A DNA stretch of 64,000 bases from G963701675 sp963701675 (GCA_963701675.1 OY969623.1:1240001-1304000), one strand, 5' to 3'. Positions 27,608 to 37,252 are shown, counted from the stretch's first letter. Made by a program: numbers and translations. The notes: a model not told the origin generated them from the letters alone.

Positions 27608-28627
27608 ATGCGGGTTGGCACCGTGTTCGTCGATGGCAAGAAAGTTCGTCAACTTCGCAGTCGCCTTGGATGGACTCAAGAAGACCTCGCACGCAAGACC
27701 GGTTGCTCCAAACGAACGATCGAAAACGTGGAAGCGGGTCGCCCCGTTCTGCTCTATACCGTAAATTGCGTCGCCCAGGTTCTGCAAATCGACCAAGGCG
27801 AGCTACTGCGCCAGAGCGGCAACGGCATGGACGACGGCCAAGGCGCGCGGCCGTCGCCGTTCGGGTGGAGAACCGGCATCACGCAAGGCGATGCGTTCTT
27901 CAATCGGGACAAAGAACGAAACACCCTAAAAAAATTCATCCGCGATCGGCAAAGTTGCCAGATCGTTGGTCCACGCCGAATCGGCAAAACCTCATTGATG
28001 CGTCAACTCGAACGTGAAGCCAGCCGATGGGATCAATCGGTGGTCGTGGCATACGTGGACTTGCAACATCCGCGTTGCTTCACCTTGGCCGGCTGGCTGG
28101 AGCACGCCGGCCGACAATTCGGCCTGCCGGCCACCGGACTTGACCTCGTCAAGTTCAGCGAGAGCATCAATGAACTAATGGCGCGCGGCTATCAACCCGT
28201 CCTGTGCTTGGATGAATTTGAAGAATTGACACATCGGCGTCACGAATTCACGCGTGATTTCTATGCGGCGTTGCGCTCCTGCGGTCAGAAACCGATGACG
28301 ATCGTGACTGCTTCCCAGAAGCGGCTGATTGAACTATTGGACGCATCAGACCCAAGTTCGCCGTTCTACAACATCTTCCCGGTTCTCGAATTAGCACGAT
28401 TTTCCGACGCGGACGCCGAAGACTATGTTCAGGTCGAGCGTCCGGACTTGCCGCGTCTAACTGCGGATGAAAGGCGAAGAATCCTCGCGTTTGCCGGCGG
28501 TCACCCTCTGGCACTGCAAGTAGCCTGCGCCAAGGTCTACGAAGCCAAGGAAAACGGCACGCCGGTTGGCGGCGCCATTACCGCCGCCGCCGAAGAGATG
28601 CGCGGGTACATGCCAGACTGGCAATAG
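27608..28627 (+). CDS. XRE-type HTH fused to a P-loop ATPase
   Basis: 339 residues. Residues 8-65 form an XRE-like helix-turn-helix (VRQLRSRLGWTQEDLARKTGCSKRTIENVEAG). A STAND/AAA-like ATPase follows: P-loop GPRRIGKTS at 121-129, Walker B PVLCLDEFEEL at about 197-207, and a sensor-like arginine region, ending with a GGHPLALQVA helix typical of the lid domain. Such architecture suggests a DNA-binding regulator or signal-responsive switch. The next gene, 36 bases downstream on the same strand, encodes a membrane protein with a related ATPase domain, so they probably work together. The start codon follows GAGAGG. Confidence 0.85.
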   Translation: MRVGTVFVDGKKVRQLRSRLGWTQEDLARKTGCSKRTIENVEAGRPVLLYTVNCVAQVLQIDQGELLRQSGNGMDDGQGARPSPFGWRTGITQGDAFFNRDKERNTLKKFIRDRQSCQIVGPRRIGKTSLMRQLEREASRWDQSVVVAYVDLQHPRCFTLAGWLEHAGRQFGLPATGLDLVKFSESINELMARGYQPVLCLDEFEELTHRRHEFTRDFYAALRSCGQKPMTIVTASQKRLIELLDASDPSSPFYNIFPVLELARFSDADAEDYVQVERPDLPRLTADERRRILAFAGGHPLALQVACAKVYEAKENGTPVGGAITAAAEEMRGYMPDWQ

Positions 28628-28663
28628 CACTTGCATTGGAGCTTTGTGGTTTAATCATCGGGT

Positions 28664-30982
28664 ATGGGCACTCCGTCCTACATTCCGCTTTCCTACTTTC
28701 GCTGGTCGCTTCGGCAGCTATACCTCCTATTTTTCTGGCCGTCTCGCTTCAACCGCGAGATTGAAGAGTCCACACAAACCGACGGCAAACCGGGATATCT
28801 CCGGTGCCTCCGCTATTTCGTTCTCATGTCGCCGTGGATTATCGCAGTCGGCTGCCTGATCAACTTTCTGGCCGGACAGTCGTTTCAATGGTACCTCGGG
28901 CCGCGGCTGAACTTTCAATGGGCCAATTCGTGGGTCGGCTTGGGCCTGAGCTTGTTGCTTAGCATCTTGTTCGTTGGCCCCGCGATCGGTGTCATGCTCA
29001 ACGTGGGTGTGGGCGGATCGGTCAGTGTCGCTTTCAGCGCGATCATCGGTATGCTTGTCGGCGTGCCGGTCGGTGTTGCTTACGGCGAACCGCTGGACAT
29101 GCCCGTAGGCATTGTGTTCGGGCTGATGTTGGGCATAACGCTGGGCGTATCGTTAGGCCTTGTCATCACGGCGGCCGAAGGCGTGTCGGCATGGCCTGCG
29201 GCCGTCGTCGGCGGAATCCTGTTCGGCCTGACTGTCATTCCCGTTGGTGGAATTGCGGGCGGAATGCGTGTTGGTGCAGCCACCGGGCTGGCCGCCGGCT
29301 TGAGTTTCTTCTTCGCGTTTCTGCTGACCTATTACCGCATCATTAGTTACTTACTGGAACTGGCGCTTGCCACTGCCGTATACGTTGCGGCCCGTTGGCG
29401 GCCGAAGGCGGCTTTTCGTCTGTGGCGATTGCATCCGCTCGCCTGGAACGAAGTGATTTGGCTGCCGTTGCCATTCGCCGGTGAAATGTTGTCACAGTTG
29501 ACGTACTTGAACCGGCGGCGAGCCCTGCGGGAAATCGCGTTCGTTGCTGCCCAGCGCCCGCGCCACCGCAGTGTTGCCCAGGAGGCATTGGTGGAAGTCG
29601 CCCTTGCCGATCTCCACGCCCCCTCGGTGCTGGAATTGGCCAAAGTGACCGATCGCTTGAACTGGAGCGCCGAGCCGGCGTTGCAGTTACCGGCTCGCCT
29701 CACCGCGGCCTTGCACGCCTTCGATCGCGCATCGCAACACACCGGTCAGTACCTCGCCTTGCACAGCCCGTATCGCCGGGCCCATGCCTTGGAACAGGCC
29801 CTGGACGACATCGTCGTATTGCAGAGCAGCCTTATTGCCGCCGGCGGGGTGACTTCGGCCAGGCTTCTCGAGGCCGCGAATGAATGGGAGGCACTACTTC
29901 GAAGAGAGTCGGATGCTTTTCAGACGGGAGTTGTGAGTCAGGCCGGAATTCCTAATCCTTTTGTTGTTGGCAGTCCCGTTACGGAACAGCATGCGAGCGT
30001 ATTCGCCGGACGAGACGACATCGTGCAACAACTCGAAGAATGCGTGCTCGGCGCTCGGCAAGCGCTCACGATTTTGTTGCACGGGCCGCGGCGAATGGGA
30101 AAGACCAGCATTCTCAAGCAATTGCCTCGATTGCTCGGGCCGGACTTTGCCCCGGCCGTCGTCGATTGCCAGAACCCCGCCATTACCGACAGTCGCTCCG
30201 CCCTGTTGCGCTATCTCACTCGCGAGATCAGCGCCGGCTTGCGACGTCGCGGTTCCAGCGTTGACCCGCTCACCGTGCAACAACTCGAAAAGGAGCCGTA
30301 CTCGGCCTTCTACGACTGGCTCGATGGCGTCGAGCAATCCGTGCCCGAGCGCTTACGTATTCTGTTATGCCTGGATGAGTACGAGAATCTTCAGCGGATT
30401 GTCGACGCGGGATGGGGCGAGGAGTTTCTCGACGCCCTTCGCCACATGCTGCAACACCGACCCAAGATGGTGCTTATCTTCATCGGCGCCCACACGTTCG
30501 CCGAGCAAGGAAGCGCATGGACCAGGCGTTTTCTCAGCGCCCAGCGGGTGCGCGTCAGTTTCCTGAGCCGGCCTGAGGTCATCCCACTGTTGACCAAGCC
30601 GATTCCGAACTTCGATTTGACCTATGCGGACGGTGCTCTGGACGCCCTGCTCCACGCGACGAATGGGCAGCCGTTCTTGACGCAGGTTGTCGCGTTCCAA
30701 CTAGTCGAGTTGCTCAACAGCCAAGAGAAAAAGACGGCGGTGGCGCCGGATGTCGAAACAGCAATCTCCCGCGCTTTGGTCCGCAACTCCGAGTATTTCG
30801 AGAGTATCTGGATGGAAGCCGGCCCCGAAGGTCAGGCCATTCTGAAGAGTATCGCTGGCCGGACTTCACCTCCTGTGTTTCCTCAAGCACGCGCTGCACT
30901 ACGAGAACACGACATTCTGGACGATACCGGCGCGTTCGCCGTTCCGATGGTCGAACGCTGGGTCAACCAAAAGGCCAATTGA
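28664..30982 (+). CDS. Polytopic membrane protein with C-terminal P-loop ATPase
   Basis: 772 residues. The N-terminal about 245 residues hold several membrane helices, many rich in Gly (VGVGGSVSVAFSAIIGMLVG, FGLMLGITLGVSLGLVI), followed by a cytoplasmic helical linker. A STAND/AAA-like ATPase starts near 440: FAGRDDIVQQLEE, P-loop HGPRRMGKTS at 473-482, Walker B RILLCLDEYENL at about 550-561, and NGQPFLTQVVAFQLVELL in the lid. The ATPase is related to that of the preceding gene, sharing GPRRxGKTSxxxQL. The pair may sense something at the membrane and signal to DNA, or act as a defence-type module; neither is established. Confidence 0.8.
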   Translation: MGTPSYIPLSYFRWSLRQLYLLFFWPSRFNREIEESTQTDGKPGYLRCLRYFVLMSPWIIAVGCLINFLAGQSFQWYLGPRLNFQWANSWVGLGLSLLLSILFVGPAIGVMLNVGVGGSVSVAFSAIIGMLVGVPVGVAYGEPLDMPVGIVFGLMLGITLGVSLGLVITAAEGVSAWPAAVVGGILFGLTVIPVGGIAGGMRVGAATGLAAGLSFFFAFLLTYYRIISYLLELALATAVYVAARWRPKAAFRLWRLHPLAWNEVIWLPLPFAGEMLSQLTYLNRRRALREIAFVAAQRPRHRSVAQEALVEVALADLHAPSVLELAKVTDRLNWSAEPALQLPARLTAALHAFDRASQHTGQYLALHSPYRRAHALEQALDDIVVLQSSLIAAGGVTSARLLEAANEWEALLRRESDAFQTGVVSQAGIPNPFVVGSPVTEQHASVFAGRDDIVQQLEECVLGARQALTILLHGPRRMGKTSILKQLPRLLGPDFAPAVVDCQNPAITDSRSALLRYLTREISAGLRRRGSSVDPLTVQQLEKEPYSAFYDWLDGVEQSVPERLRILLCLDEYENLQRIVDAGWGEEFLDALRHMLQHRPKMVLIFIGAHTFAEQGSAWTRRFLSAQRVRVSFLSRPEVIPLLTKPIPNFDLTYADGALDALLHATNGQPFLTQVVAFQLVELLNSQEKKTAVAPDVETAISRALVRNSEYFESIWMEAGPEGQAILKSIAGRTSPPVFPQARAALREHDILDDTGAFAVPMVERWVNQKAN

Positions 30983-31469
30983 CCACGCTACAGCGACGTT
31001 TCCAACAATCGTGGCGATTGAATCGATCGAAAAGCGCGAACCGGTTATGCCAGTCGGACGAATAAAGAAGAGCTCGGACTTGGGTCGACGGTACAAACGC
31101 GAAAGAAAAAATGCAGAAATCGACGCGCGCTTCGACTTTGACCAATTTCGTCGTATATACTTGGGGCGTTAGTCGGCCACCCTGTATGGTGGCCGCCAAA
31201 GTGGTGCGCAACGCTGCACCAAGTGGTCAATTATGACGCAGCCCAAGTGACCCGGAAGTGTAGGCGGTGGTTGGAACGACATTGCAAGCTGGTGATTGAC
31301 GTGCACTTAGAAAAATCGCTGCAAAAATTTCTGCATCAAAAGATTGGCACATATAATGCTTTAGCATTAAGGTCGAATTCCGAACTGGTCGGCGTCCGCG
31401 CCGAGATGACTGTTGAAGGAGCGGAGGCCCGAGGGTGGCTTCCGGGCGCAAGATGGGAAGGAGTCCCTG
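30983..31469. other. Long intergenic region before the DksA-like gene
   Basis: No gene supported on either strand. It holds a hairpin at 31174-31195 (arms CGGCCACC and GGTGGCCG) about 190 bases after the membrane-ATPase stop, a candidate -10 element TATAAT at 31352-31357, and a small hairpin AATGCT/AGCATT just after it. The 110 bases from that promoter to the DksA-like start form a long leader of unknown role. Confidence 0.4.
31352..31357 (+). promoter_or_regulatory. Candidate -10 promoter element for the DksA-like gene
   Basis: TATAAT matches the sigma-70 consensus exactly; the -35 position 17 bases upstream (TTCTGC) is weak. The gene start lies about 110 bases downstream. Confidence 0.35.
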
Positions 31470-31976
31470 ATGCGGTCAGTTGCCGTTGGAAAAGTTGAGA
31501 GGAATGCACTTATGGCGAGACGAGACGCATTGCTGCGTTTACATAAGACGCTGTTGGCCCGCAGCACCGCCCTGCGGAAGACGTTGGCCGGCGAATTGGC
31601 CGACCTGCGTTTGAAGTCGTCGCAAACCGGCGACACGGCGGATGCGGCTTTTGATGCCGGCAGCGAAGAGATCGCGTCGCAGCTGGCGCAGCTGGAAGCC
31701 CGCGAACTCAGTCAGATTGAGCGAGCGATTGCCCGTATGAAGCAAGGCACCTACGGACTCTGCGAGCTCTGTCAGATCAAAATCCCCGTCGCACGGTTGA
31801 ACGCCCTGCCCTACAGCACCACTTGTGTGCAGTGTCAGCGGGAGATGGAAACGTCCCCCGGCTGGGAAGATCGGCGCGGCGGCGCCGACTGGCAGAATGT
31901 GACCGACGGATCGCCTCTCGAAGATCGAGATGTTGACTTATCTTCCATCGAAATGGACGTGTCAGCTAATCGATAA
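31470..31976 (+). CDS. DksA/TraR-type C4 zinc-finger protein
   Basis: 168 residues. A coiled-coil-forming N-terminal half (RRDALLRLHKTLLARSTALR...) is followed by a C4 zinc finger, CELC - 17 residues - CVQC, as in DksA/TraR proteins that enter the RNA polymerase secondary channel. A helix before the finger, SQIERAIARMKQGTYGLCE, is the family signature. The two Asp residues at the DksA coiled-coil tip (DxxDxA) may correspond to GDTADAAFDAG. The ATG at 31470 is preceded by AAGGAG at six bases; a second ATG at 31512 is possible. A strong terminator follows. Confidence 0.88.
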   Translation: MRSVAVGKVERNALMARRDALLRLHKTLLARSTALRKTLAGELADLRLKSSQTGDTADAAFDAGSEEIASQLAQLEARELSQIERAIARMKQGTYGLCELCQIKIPVARLNALPYSTTCVQCQREMETSPGWEDRRGGADWQNVTDGSPLEDRDVDLSSIEMDVSANR

Positions 31977-32018
31977 TAACAGGAACCGAGAAGAGGATCG
32001 GTGGTTTTTCGGATGCGA

Positions 32019-32056
32019 GACCCGCGGAGTTCAGGCCGCGGGTCTTTTTCGTTTTT
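32019..32056 (+). terminator. Rho-independent terminator of the DksA-like gene
   Basis: Perfect nine-base stem GACCCGCGG / CCGCGGGTC with an eight-base loop, followed directly by a T-rich tract (TTTTTCGTTTTTTT). It starts 42 bases after the stop codon. Confidence 0.9.
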
Positions 32057-32221
32057 TTCCGTGTGCAAGTCACGAAATCTCGCGGTTTATTCGCTGGTTG
32101 CACTTAGGAACGTGACTCCCCCGGCTTAGAATAGACTGTCGATTCGTCTCCGTTCGGGAAGCGCTTCCCATCTGCGTTCCGAATCGAGATACTCTCGTCA
32201 CATCGAAACAGGACCCTGAAT

Positions 32222-33373
32222 ATGAAACGACTGATTGCGCTGTTATTCCTCGGCGGGTGTGCCTTCTTAGGAGGCGGCGTGGCCGTCACCGTGGCCCCGC
32301 GTCTAAGCCTGCCGACAGCATGGGCGAATTCTTTAACCGAAGATCGCAGCGCATCGGCCACCGGCGAGGTGTCGCGCCTCGGAAATCGGTTCGAAGACGT
32401 GGCACGGCGGGTGTCGCCCGCGGTGGTGTACGTCGAGGTTGTCAAATCCAGCGGCACATCGGGCTCAAGCTCTGGTCGGATGCGAGCCCTCGAAGAGTCC
32501 GGCGCCGGCGTCATCATTCGCTCGGAGACCGGGCGTGGACACCTGGTTCTTACCAACAACCACGTGGTTGCCCAGGCCCGCGCGGACCAGATCACGCTCA
32601 CGCTGGCCGACGGACGTCTGGTGCGGCCCGAGCGCGTCTGGGCCGATCCCGAATCCGACGTTGCGATCCTACGCCTTGGAGAACTCGATAACCTCACAGC
32701 CGTTCCGCTCGGCGACAGCGACAAGACCCGAGTGGGACAGTGGGTGTTAGCCATCGGCAGTCCGTTTGGACTCAATCAAACGGTGACCCACGGAATCATC
32801 AGTGCACGCGAGCGCGGCCAGGTGAGTCTGGGCAGCACCATCCGCATCAAAGATTTTCTTCAAACCGACGCCGCCATTAATCCCGGTTCGAGCGGCGGTC
32901 CGCTCGTGAACTTGGATGGCGAGGTGATCGGCATCAACACCGCCATCGCATCGCAAAGCGGGAACAACAGCGGTGTCGCATTCAGCATTCCGGTCAACCT
33001 GGTAAAGAAGGTGATGGCCCAGCTACTGGAAAAAGGCAGCGTCACGCGCGGTTACCTTGGAATGCAGCTCGCCAATGCGTTTGAACCGGCGGACGCGATC
33101 CGCTTAGGATTGGAGCGCGTGCAGGGCGCGCTCGTGGAAAACGTGTACCCGGAGACGCCGGCGGCGACTGCCGGCCTTCGCGCCCGTGACGTGGTCCTCC
33201 AAGTGGACGGCACGACGATTCGCAACGAAAACCACCTCATCAATTTGATCAGTACGCTACCTGCGGGACAGCGGATTCGACTGGAAGTGTGGCGCGACCG
33301 GCGCTTGCATTCACTCGACGCCGCCGTAGGCGACTGGACCGAAGCTCAGACTCGCTTGCGCCCGAGTTCATGA
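32222..33373 (+). CDS. HtrA/DegP-type periplasmic serine protease with PDZ domain
   Basis: 383 residues. Signal peptide (LIALLFLGGCAFLGGGVAV) with a Cys that might be lipidated, then a trypsin-like domain with the triad in TNNHVVA (His), ESDVAILRL (Asp) and NPGSSGGPL (Ser), and one PDZ domain at about 280-370 (GYLGMQLANAF, VYPETPAATAGLRARDVVLQVDG). Length and single PDZ fit DegS/HtrA-like S1C proteases. It probably degrades or senses misfolded envelope proteins. A bidirectional terminator follows. Confidence 0.93.
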   Translation: MKRLIALLFLGGCAFLGGGVAVTVAPRLSLPTAWANSLTEDRSASATGEVSRLGNRFEDVARRVSPAVVYVEVVKSSGTSGSSSGRMRALEESGAGVIIRSETGRGHLVLTNNHVVAQARADQITLTLADGRLVRPERVWADPESDVAILRLGELDNLTAVPLGDSDKTRVGQWVLAIGSPFGLNQTVTHGIISARERGQVSLGSTIRIKDFLQTDAAINPGSSGGPLVNLDGEVIGINTAIASQSGNNSGVAFSIPVNLVKKVMAQLLEKGSVTRGYLGMQLANAFEPADAIRLGLERVQGALVENVYPETPAATAGLRARDVVLQVDGTTIRNENHLINLISTLPAGQRIRLEVWRDRRLHSLDAAVGDWTEAQTRLRPSS

Positions 33374-33391
33374 ACCAATGAGTAAACGCAC

Positions 33392-33426
33392 AAGGAGGGC
33401 GACCAAATTGGCCGCCCTCCTTTTTT
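33392..33426. terminator. Bidirectional terminator between htrA-like gene and small membrane protein gene
   Basis: Arms AAGGAGGGCG and CGCCCTCCTT around an AT-rich loop, followed by TTTTTT on the plus strand. It lies just after the protease stop at 33373 and just before the converging small gene stop at 33436. Confidence 0.9.
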
Positions 33427-33435
33427 GTTCCCGTA

Positions 33436-33546
33436 CTACTCGTCGTCATTTCCTTGTTTGCGAAGGTAGAAGAAAACGATGATGAGAGCCACCAGAATGA
33501 CACCCATCCCAATCATGACCTCCGTCCGCTGCAAGAAATCCATCAT
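33436..33546 (-). CDS. Small single-pass membrane protein (36 aa)
   Basis: The frame reads MMDFLQRTEVMIGMGV, continues into a hydrophobic helix (ILVALIIVFFYL) and ends RKQGNDDE. A GGAGGG ribosome binding site lies ten bases before the first ATG, and a strong terminator follows the stop. The basic residues after the helix suggest the C-terminus is cytoplasmic. No known family recognised; similar tiny membrane proteins often tune larger membrane complexes. Confidence 0.65.
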   Translation of the reverse strand: MMDFLQRTEVMIGMGVILVALIIVFFYLRKQGNDDE

Positions 33547-33751
33547 GTCGGTTTTTCCCTCCGGGCGACACGAGTTCGTGCGATAAGTGTGGTCGAACCT
33601 ACGTCCCTCGCGAAACCGTGCCGGTCGCCGCTGGCCCGTGTCTCGCGGGTAATGGAGAGATTTCTAGCCAAGTGTGGGCGGAGTTGCAAGTGGCGAAGCC
33701 GGCAAATTTCGCCTTTGGAACGACACGGACTTTTTTGCAGCTGCGCGGACC

Positions 33752-36031
33752 TCACGGCCCCGACGTCGGCAGCTGTTTCCCGGCGCCGCCCGGCATCATG
33801 ATCGTCGCCAGAGCGGCGCCGGTACGGTCCGAAGCGTGAACCCAATCCCCGAGTACCTGGATTTCATGACGAATCGTCTCGATGGCGGTCGCGCCCGAGA
33901 CTGGCCGTCCGAGGACCACACGCGTCTTTCGCACGATTGACCCATCCGCCCCGGCGTCGCCCGGCGTCGACGTGCCGCAGTACACCGGCAGCAGAATGGC
34001 ACGGTCCCGGCCAGAGATCTGGTTGAAGAAAGACTCGGCCTCGGACGACATCTCACCCGTTTCGACCGTCAGTGCGAGCACATCCCCGCTTTTCAATGTC
34101 TTTGCCGCCCGGGACTGTGCATCGCTCCAAGCGGCGCCGCTGAGGTTCGCTTTTCGCAGCGCCACCAAACCGACTCGTCGCGCTAGATACCGCAGCAACG
34201 GCCGGCGCGGGCCTTCATCATCGGCCCTTTCCAGAAGGATGAAACGGGTGTGGCGGTCGGTGGCGGCGATTACCTGCATACATTCTTGAAAGCGGTCGCA
34301 ATTGGTCGCCAAGATGACCGGACCTTCTGCGGGAAGATTGTTGATTCCCACTACTTTGAGCCGGTGTCGGCCCTGGGTGCGCAGCCACAACAAAGAACGA
34401 ACCATGAAATCGGGGAGCTGGCGGCACAAAAGGACAAGCGTGATCAACGTCATTAGCGCGGTGCCAAGGAACAGGTACCGTGGGACACCTTCGTCGTTGT
34501 AAACCACACCCAATGGCTGATTGCTTGGCCGAACGTTGTAGTGAACGACGCCATGGATGGTGTAGGTGCTGACTATTACATGGCTCGGCTGCGCGGATTG
34601 TATCTTTGGCCCTTTGGCACGAACCACTTCCGCCGGTTCCAGGCCCCGGCTTAGATTGAAGACTAGAGTCGTTCCTGGGTGAACGGGCTCCTCCTCTAAC
34701 GAAATGTCAATTCCATCGTCGAGTGGACTCGTCGGAATGCCTGCACGACGAAAGACGTTCGGCTTCTCTTCAATCTCAAAATAGACCGGTCGGGCGTGCT
34801 GATTGTAGTCCACGCGATTGAGCTCACCCTTGGCCCAGTTGTCCTGTTGTGCGACTTCGGGCGCTAACCCGGTCCAATGAGCGGTGTGATCCAGAGCAAA
34901 GAAAAGAAGTGACGCCAGAATGGCGCCGGTAACATTGATGAAATTGCTGGTCGCGATGACGTCGCCCTTATTGGTCTTGGGGGCACGGTGTTGTAGGAGC
35001 GTGAACAAAGGAACGATGTAAAACCCGGTGAAAAATCCGATGAGGATGATGCACACGATCAGCGCCGGCAACGAATTCAGGTATACCGCTGCGATGACGG
35101 CGGAGATCATCATGCCCACGGCGCCCAGCGGAACAAGGCCCAACTCGATCTTGCCACCGGACAAATATCCTGCCAGCGGACTGCCCAGGCCGATGCCGAG
35201 CGCCGACATTCCCACGACGAGACTGGTACGGAATTCTGTCCAGCGCGGGATGCGCGACTCGCCGTGCATGTAAACCGTCGACCGCATGAATGCGACAATG
35301 AACGTAAAAAAAGCAATTCCGAGAACGGCGACGCGGAGCGGCTTGGACCGCCACAGGATTTTCACGCTCTCGACCAACGGTCGATAAATAAAAGGTGGGA
35401 AGGGTCGTTTCGGGTCAGCAGCCGGCATGCGGCGAATGAGCAGGCTCGCCAAGGCACCGACCACGGCGAGGCCGCAGAGGATCAGCCCGATGACGTGTTC
35501 CCGGCCGAGAAACAGGAACGACAGGATCCCGCCGGTAACCGTTCCCAGAATGACCGCGAGAAACGACAGCGATTCCAAGACGCCGTTACCTTTGGACAAG
35601 AGGTGCGGCTCAAGGATTTCGGGCATCACGCCGTACTTGGCCGGCACGAAGAACGCACTGTGCGTACCCATCAGGAACACGGTAGACAAAACAACCCACG
35701 GCCCGAGTGCTTGACCGTGCGTTCCCATCCAAAAGCCCGCTAGTGCGACGAGGGTAATGCCAACTTCGGCAACCTTCCAGAAAACCAGCGATTGGCGTTT
35801 GCTGTAGCGATCGGCGAAGAATCCGGCGATCGTGCAAAATATCGCCCACGGCGCATAGAAAAGAATGGGCATCAGCGAAATGGCGGTCGCTTCGCTCAAT
35901 GTCTGCTGATTGATGGCGAAGAACATCGCCGAGGCATGAATGGCTTGATCGTTGAACGCAGCGAGAAACTGCGCCACGATCAAGCCGACGAAGGTTCGCG
36001 AGGCGAGGGTATTGGAAGGCTGAAACGCCAT
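33752..36031 (-). CDS. LplT-Aas-like fusion: MFS transporter with degenerate acyltransferase domain
   Basis: 759 residues. The N-terminal about 430 residues form a 12-helix major facilitator (MPILFYAPWAIFCTIAGFFADRYSKR is the conserved loop region) resembling lysophospholipid transporter LplT. A beta-rich insert follows (about 430-540), then one or two helices, and a PlsC-like acyltransferase domain from about 580. In that domain the usual NHxxxxD catalytic motif reads NCDRFQE, so catalytic His is replaced by Cys and Asp by Glu; LPVYCGTS near the end matches a later motif. It probably still flips lysophospholipid across the inner membrane, but re-acylation is doubtful. No AMP-binding domain is present. 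Confidence 0.85.
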   Translation of the reverse strand: MAFQPSNTLASRTFVGLIVAQFLAAFNDQAIHASAMFFAINQQTLSEATAISLMPILFYAPWAIFCTIAGFFADRYSKRQSLVFWKVAEVGITLVALAGFWMGTHGQALGPWVVLSTVFLMGTHSAFFVPAKYGVMPEILEPHLLSKGNGVLESLSFLAVILGTVTGGILSFLFLGREHVIGLILCGLAVVGALASLLIRRMPAADPKRPFPPFIYRPLVESVKILWRSKPLRVAVLGIAFFTFIVAFMRSTVYMHGESRIPRWTEFRTSLVVGMSALGIGLGSPLAGYLSGGKIELGLVPLGAVGMMISAVIAAVYLNSLPALIVCIILIGFFTGFYIVPLFTLLQHRAPKTNKGDVIATSNFINVTGAILASLLFFALDHTAHWTGLAPEVAQQDNWAKGELNRVDYNQHARPVYFEIEEKPNVFRRAGIPTSPLDDGIDISLEEEPVHPGTTLVFNLSRGLEPAEVVRAKGPKIQSAQPSHVIVSTYTIHGVVHYNVRPSNQPLGVVYNDEGVPRYLFLGTALMTLITLVLLCRQLPDFMVRSLLWLRTQGRHRLKVVGINNLPAEGPVILATNCDRFQECMQVIAATDRHTRFILLERADDEGPRRPLLRYLARRVGLVALRKANLSGAAWSDAQSRAAKTLKSGDVLALTVETGEMSSEAESFFNQISGRDRAILLPVYCGTSTPGDAGADGSIVRKTRVVLGRPVSGATAIETIRHEIQVLGDWVHASDRTGAALATIMMPGGAGKQLPTSGP

Positions 36032-36123
36032 ATCGAACCTGAGGGATTTCGTTCGGACCGAGAGCGATGTCCGATGATGGCACTCTAGGAAAATCGGATA
36101 ACGTCTTCAACCCCGCCGCATGT

Positions 36124-37152
36124 TCACGACGCCACCGCCGAGAGCCGCGGCAACGCGGGCAACGTCCGATGTTGCGGTGCTTGAAAGTCCGGATTGGTCA
36201 CGGCGCTGATGCGAACCGTGATGCCGAACTCCGCCGCGACGGCCATGAGTGAAGCATAACCACGTTGCCGTAGCCGTTTCGGAAGATATCGTGCAGCGGC
36301 CAATCCCTCGCTTTTGAGTATCGGCCCGTCCGCGTATACATCCAGGACATGCGGATCGACGCCGCCCGCCTTGAAAGCACGCTCCAGGTTCTTCTTAATC
36401 GCCGGACGCAAGAACAGGTAGCCGGAGGTGACCCGTTGAACACCTGCCGTTGCCAGCGCCCCAAGAATCTCGCGAAATGCATGCGGCGTATCGGTCAAAC
36501 CAGGGACCAGCGGTTCAAGTGCCACCTGGACATTGATGCCCAACTTGTTGAGGTCGGCAACTTGACGCAAGCGCAAACCGGGCGGCGCGGCCAACGGCTC
36601 AAGCACGCGTTGCAGACGCCGGTCCAGCGTCGCCAGGGCCACCGTTACTTGCACATGAGGCCGACACTCGGCAAGCCGCCGGAGTGCAAACGGACGAATG
36701 TACCCGCGTGTCATTAACCACGATTCGACTCCGTGGTGCGCCAGCGTTTCGACGACGCGAACGGTCTCCTCCTGAATCTGGAAAATCGGCGGGAACGGAT
36801 CGGTGGACGGACTGATATACACCGCACGCGGCAACTTACGCCGCCGCGCCAGTTCGGCTGACAGCTGCTTCGGCATGTCCGCGTAGAGATAAACGACTTC
36901 ATCGCCGATATAGTTTGGCGCCGCACGCACGGAGCAAAAACTGCAGCCATGCGCACAACCCGACGCTAGGTTAAGGCTCAACACTTCGTTGGGATCACCG
37001 ACAGGACTCGGATGCAAGAGTGGCCCGCTTCGAGTACGCCGTGTGACCCGAGGTAAGCGCCGACGTGGCTGCTCGGTCGGCGCCAACCAGCGAAGTTGCC
37101 GGCGATCGGGTTCCCTCGGAGTAATCATCGGGAGTGGGGTCTTGGTAATCAT
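36124..37152 (-). CDS. Radical SAM protein of the SPL/Rv2578c type
   Basis: 342 residues. SGCAHGCSFCSVR gives the iron-sulfur cluster motif CxxxCxxC; YISPSTDPFPPIFQIQEETVRVVE and PHVQVTVALATLD are typical of the spore photoproduct lyase-like subgroup found widely in actinobacteria and planctomycetes. The substrate is unknown. The C-terminal about 100 residues carry no extra cluster motif. The gene is divergent from the XdhC gene. Confidence 0.9.
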   Translation of the reverse strand: MITKTPLPMITPREPDRRQLRWLAPTEQPRRRLPRVTRRTRSGPLLHPSPVGDPNEVLSLNLASGCAHGCSFCSVRAAPNYIGDEVVYLYADMPKQLSAELARRRKLPRAVYISPSTDPFPPIFQIQEETVRVVETLAHHGVESWLMTRGYIRPFALRRLAECRPHVQVTVALATLDRRLQRVLEPLAAPPGLRLRQVADLNKLGINVQVALEPLVPGLTDTPHAFREILGALATAGVQRVTSGYLFLRPAIKKNLERAFKAGGVDPHVLDVYADGPILKSEGLAAARYLPKRLRQRGYASLMAVAAEFGITVRISAVTNPDFQAPQHRTLPALPRLSAVAS

Positions 37153-37252
37153 CCAACTGCCTCGCTGTGTGTTTCATCCACATAGTGTTCATAATTATAC
37201 TGTTCGTCGGTTCACTATGACAAGCGAAAAACCAGTTCGGTAAGATGGGGTC

